DNA from: an uncultured Dorea sp.
GTDB taxonomy: Bacteria; Bacillota_A; Clostridia; Lachnospirales; Lachnospiraceae
Reading direction: 5' to 3'
DNA: 17,194 nt
Assembly (NCBI GenBank): GCA_910579015.1
Contig: CAJTRO010000035.1
Span: 18,988-36,181 of the forward strand
The translations under genes and the position numbers were made by a program. Below are positions 15,415-17,194 of the stretch, piece by piece. The notes beneath the pieces were generated by a model. That model did no database searches. It was not told where the DNA came from and was given only the letters and a program-made list of their open reading frames with translations. The first letter of the stretch is position 1, and each line of letters opens with the position of its first letter.

Positions 15415-16395
15415 ATGGAGAACAACAAAAGACCGGACAGTATGGAGCGTATCACAACGGCAGAACTGGCAGACGCATTTATCGCGGAACAGGTGGAGCA
15501 GATACAGGCACAGGTGAAGGACAAGAAGGTTCTGCTTGCACTTTCGGGAGGGGTCGATTCCTCCGTGGTTGCGGCTCTTCTGATCAAGGCAGTTGGAAAA
15601 CAGCTTGTTTGTGTACATGTGAATCACGGCCTGCTGCGCAAGGGTGAGCCGGAGCAGGTGGTGGAGGTGTTCCGTAACCAGATGGATGCGAACCTGATCT
15701 ATGTGGATGCGGTGGACCGTTTTCTTGACAAGCTTGCGGATGTGGCGGAGCCGGAGAAGAAGCGTAAGATCATTGGTGCAGAATTTATCCGTGTATTCGA
15801 AGAGGAAGCACGTAAGCAGGAAGGGATTGAATTCCTGGCGCAGGGAACCATCTATCCGGATATCATTGAGAGCGACGGAGTGAAGGCGCATCATAACGTA
15901 GGCGGTCTCCCGGAGGATCTTCAGTTTGAACTGGTCGAGCCTTTGAAGTTCTTATATAAGGATGAAGTACGTGTGGTAGGGAAGGCGCTTGGCCTGCCGG
16001 ACGGCATGGTTTATCGTCAGCCGTTCCCGGGACCGGGGCTTGGTGTGCGCTGTCTTGGGGCGATCACGCGTGAACGTCTTGAGATTGTCCGTGAGTCAGA
16101 TGCAATCCTCCGTGAAGAATTTGCGAAGAACGGGCTGGAAGGAAAAGTATGGCAGTATTTTACGGCTGTACCGGATTTCCGTTCTGTCGGTGTGTCAGAC
16201 GGTGCCCGGACCTTTGCGTATCCGGTTATTCTCCGGGCGGTGAATACGGTGGATGCCATGACAGCTGCGGTGGAGAACGTGCCGTTTGAACTTTTGGAGC
16301 ATATTACAGAGCGGATCACGCATGAGGTTGCGGGGGTAAATCGTGTGCTTTATGACCTTACTCCGAAGCCGTGCGGGACGATTGAGTGGGAATAA
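15415..16395 (+). CDS. guaA: GMP synthase, ATP-pyrophosphatase subunit (no glutaminase domain)
   Basis: This enzyme converts XMP to GMP using ATP and ammonia. The 326-residue product contains the PP-loop SGGVDSS (44-50), the segment QGTIYPDIIES, HHNVGGLPED, the RQPFPGPGLGVRCLG substrate region and the dimerisation domain ending in the hallmark KPCGTIEWE. Most bacterial GuaA proteins are about 510-525 residues because a class I glutamine amidotransferase domain precedes the PP-loop; here it is absent. The ATG has GGAGG six bases upstream and its own promoter, so the short form is not a mis-set start. The amidotransferase may be a separate subunit encoded elsewhere, as in archaea, or free ammonia may be used. 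Purine nucleotide synthesis; cytoplasmic. Confidence 0.9.
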   Translation: MENNKRPDSMERITTAELADAFIAEQVEQIQAQVKDKKVLLALSGGVDSSVVAALLIKAVGKQLVCVHVNHGLLRKGEPEQVVEVFRNQMDANLIYVDAVDRFLDKLADVAEPEKKRKIIGAEFIRVFEEEARKQEGIEFLAQGTIYPDIIESDGVKAHHNVGGLPEDLQFELVEPLKFLYKDEVRVVGKALGLPDGMVYRQPFPGPGLGVRCLGAITRERLEIVRESDAILREEFAKNGLEGKVWQYFTAVPDFRSVGVSDGARTFAYPVILRAVNTVDAMTAAVENVPFELLEHITERITHEVAGVNRVLYDLTPKPCGTIEWE

Positions 16396-16423
16396 TAAAA
16401 ATTTGATATAGGTTATTAGGTAT

Positions 16424-16470
16424 GGCAGGTAGTCTATGGATGGCCTGCCTTATTTGATATTATTTTATTT
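16424..16470 (+). terminator. Possible terminator after guaA
   Basis: GGCAGG (16424-16429) pairs with CCTGCC (16444-16449) around a 14-base loop. The following sequence is T-rich but interrupted (TTATTTGATATTATTTTATTT). The stem is short and the loop long, so this is weaker than the terminator at 8156-8186. The rest of 16396-16519 shows no gene. Confidence 0.5.
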
Positions 16471-16519
16471 AGGTTTATTAGCAGAATTTTTTGTTGTCAG
16501 AAAATTATATACAAAATGA

Positions 16520-16548
16520 TTGACACCAAATACGACACCATATATAAT
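16520..16548 (+). promoter_or_regulatory. Consensus promoter of hicAB with repeats in the spacer
   Basis: TTGACA (16520-16525) and TATAAT (16543-16548) are both perfect consensus boxes, separated by 17 bases. GACACCA occurs twice, at 16522-16528 and 16534-16540, a 12-base period that places the copies on nearly the same DNA face inside the promoter. This is where an antitoxin such as HicB would be expected to bind and repress. The binding role is inference. Confidence 0.85.
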
Positions 16549-16568
16549 ATAGATAGGGGGTATTCAGA

Positions 16569-16825
16569 ATGTCAAAGTGGGATAAACTACTAACACGTAT
16601 TTGCACTTTATCAAAAGATATTCGGTTTGATGAATTGCGTAAGGTGTTAGAGAGCTATGGATATGAGATGAATGCCCCAAGAAGTGGAAGCAGCCACTAT
16701 ACATTTAGGAAAAAGGGTGCAAACCAATTACGATACCAAAGCATGAGCCAATTAAGAAAGTTTATGTTGAGATGGTGAAACAGATCGTAGAAAGTGAGGA
16801 AAGAAACGATGAAAACATTGAATGA
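16569..16825 (+). pseudogene. hicA: HicA-type toxin gene with a one-base frameshift
   Basis: HicA toxins are small mRNA-cleaving proteins with a double-stranded-RNA-binding-like fold. The frame from ATG 16569 (GGGGG eight bases upstream) gives the N-terminal half, including FDELRKVLESYGYE and GSSHYTF with the catalytic His. After GANQ (codon ending 16727) this frame runs into unrelated residues and stops at 16778. From base 16727 another frame reads ITIPKHEPIKKVYVEMVKQ and continues to a TGA at 16823-16825, which is the expected HicA C-terminus. The parsimonious reading is loss of one A near CCAATTACG (16724-16732), where CCAAATTACG would restore the frame. The truncated product would lack the last strand and helix and is probably inactive. 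A sequencing or assembly error is the main alternative. Confidence 0.82.
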
Positions 16826-17171
16826 CTATATGGCAATGTCTTATCGAATGGAGATTGTGGAGGATAAGGATGAAGGTGGTTTTGTGGTTTCTTACCCTGA
16901 TCTGCCGGGATGTATTACTTGTGGTGAAACAGTAGAGAAAGCGGTGGTAAATGCAGCAGATGCTAAGAGGGAATGGATTGAAGCCGCACTTGAAGAGGGG
17001 ATTAAGATTAATGAACCAGACAACTTGGAAGATTATTCTGGTCAGTTTAAATTGAGATTACCTCGCAGCTTACATCGCCTATTGGCAGAGCATTCCAAAA
17101 GGGAAGGTATCAGTATGAATCAGTATTGTGTGTATCTTCTTTCAAGAAATGATGCTGTTTATTCAAAGTAA
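16809..17171 (+). CDS. hicB: HicB-type antitoxin
   Basis: This is a 120-residue antitoxin. The N-terminal half is the partly degraded RNase-H-like HicB domain (DEGGFVVSYPDLPGCITCGETVEKAVVNAADAKREW). The C-terminal part (GQFKLRLPRSLHRLLAEHSKREG then ISMNQYCVYLLSRN) is a ribbon-helix-helix DNA-binding domain. Such proteins neutralise HicA and repress their own promoter. The ATG at 16809 has GAGGAAAG upstream. A GTG at 16794 is in frame but lies inside that ribosome-binding region. It overlaps the end of the frameshifted hicA by 17 bases, the usual hicAB arrangement. It reads through intact to a TAA, so the antitoxin should still be made even if the toxin is dead. Confidence 0.9.
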   Translation: MKTLNDYMAMSYRMEIVEDKDEGGFVVSYPDLPGCITCGETVEKAVVNAADAKREWIEAALEEGIKINEPDNLEDYSGQFKLRLPRSLHRLLAEHSKREGISMNQYCVYLLSRNDAVYSK

Positions 17172-17194
17172 AAAACAACAATATGATATTGAAA

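Noticed and set aside
1..17194. CRISPR arrays, tRNA or rRNA genes, insertion sequences, prophage genes
   Set aside because: No regularly spaced repeats, no tRNA- or rRNA-like sequence, and no transposase or integrase frame was seen on either strand.

Overview
The window looks like chromosomal DNA of a Clostridia-type Firmicute, most likely a Lachnospiraceae relative. The grounds are strong AGGAGG/GGGGG ribosome-binding sites, TTG and GTG starts, close co-directional gene packing, a group-I ECF transporter and the protein families present. The placement is inference from gene style, not from a marker gene. All credible genes lie on the + strand.

Region 1 (about 54-8186) is a carbohydrate or sugar-acid operon. 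It has a good promoter (54-82) with an almost pure A/C leader and ends at a strong intrinsic terminator (8156-8186). In order it encodes: an iron-dependent alcohol dehydrogenase; a DapA/NanA-superfamily class I aldolase that is not a DHDPS; an ABC sugar importer (lipoprotein and two permeases, no ATPase); a D-lyxose-isomerase-type cupin; a 2-hydroxyacid dehydrogenase; and a Gfo/Idh/MocA dehydrogenase. The logic is import, then isomerise or oxidise, then aldol cleavage, then reduction of the aldehyde. No dehydratase or kinase is present, so the substrate cannot be fixed.

Region 2 (8187-15328) is a predicted nucleoside/ribose salvage operon. A 262-base intergenic stretch carries the upstream terminator, a long inverted repeat, several short palindromes and a promoter. 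It is followed by a 638-residue LacI repressor fused to a ribokinase-family kinase, a nucleoside hydrolase, a complete ECF importer (S, T and two ATPases) and a stand-alone ribokinase. Expected flow: the ECF complex imports a nucleoside (or ribose), the hydrolase releases base and ribose, and ribokinase makes ribose-5-phosphate. The fused regulator probably senses a metabolite of this route. One ECF ATPase has lost its ABC signature motif, and the fused kinase has an altered catalytic-loop motif.

Region 3 (15329-16480) holds guaA under its own promoter. It encodes only the ATP-pyrophosphatase and dimerisation part of GMP synthase; the glutaminase domain is missing. A weak terminator follows.

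Region 4 (16481-17194) is visibly more A/T-rich and carries a hicAB toxin-antitoxin pair behind a perfect-consensus promoter. The hicA toxin gene has a one-base frameshift while the hicB antitoxin is intact. The window ends 23 bases after hicB.
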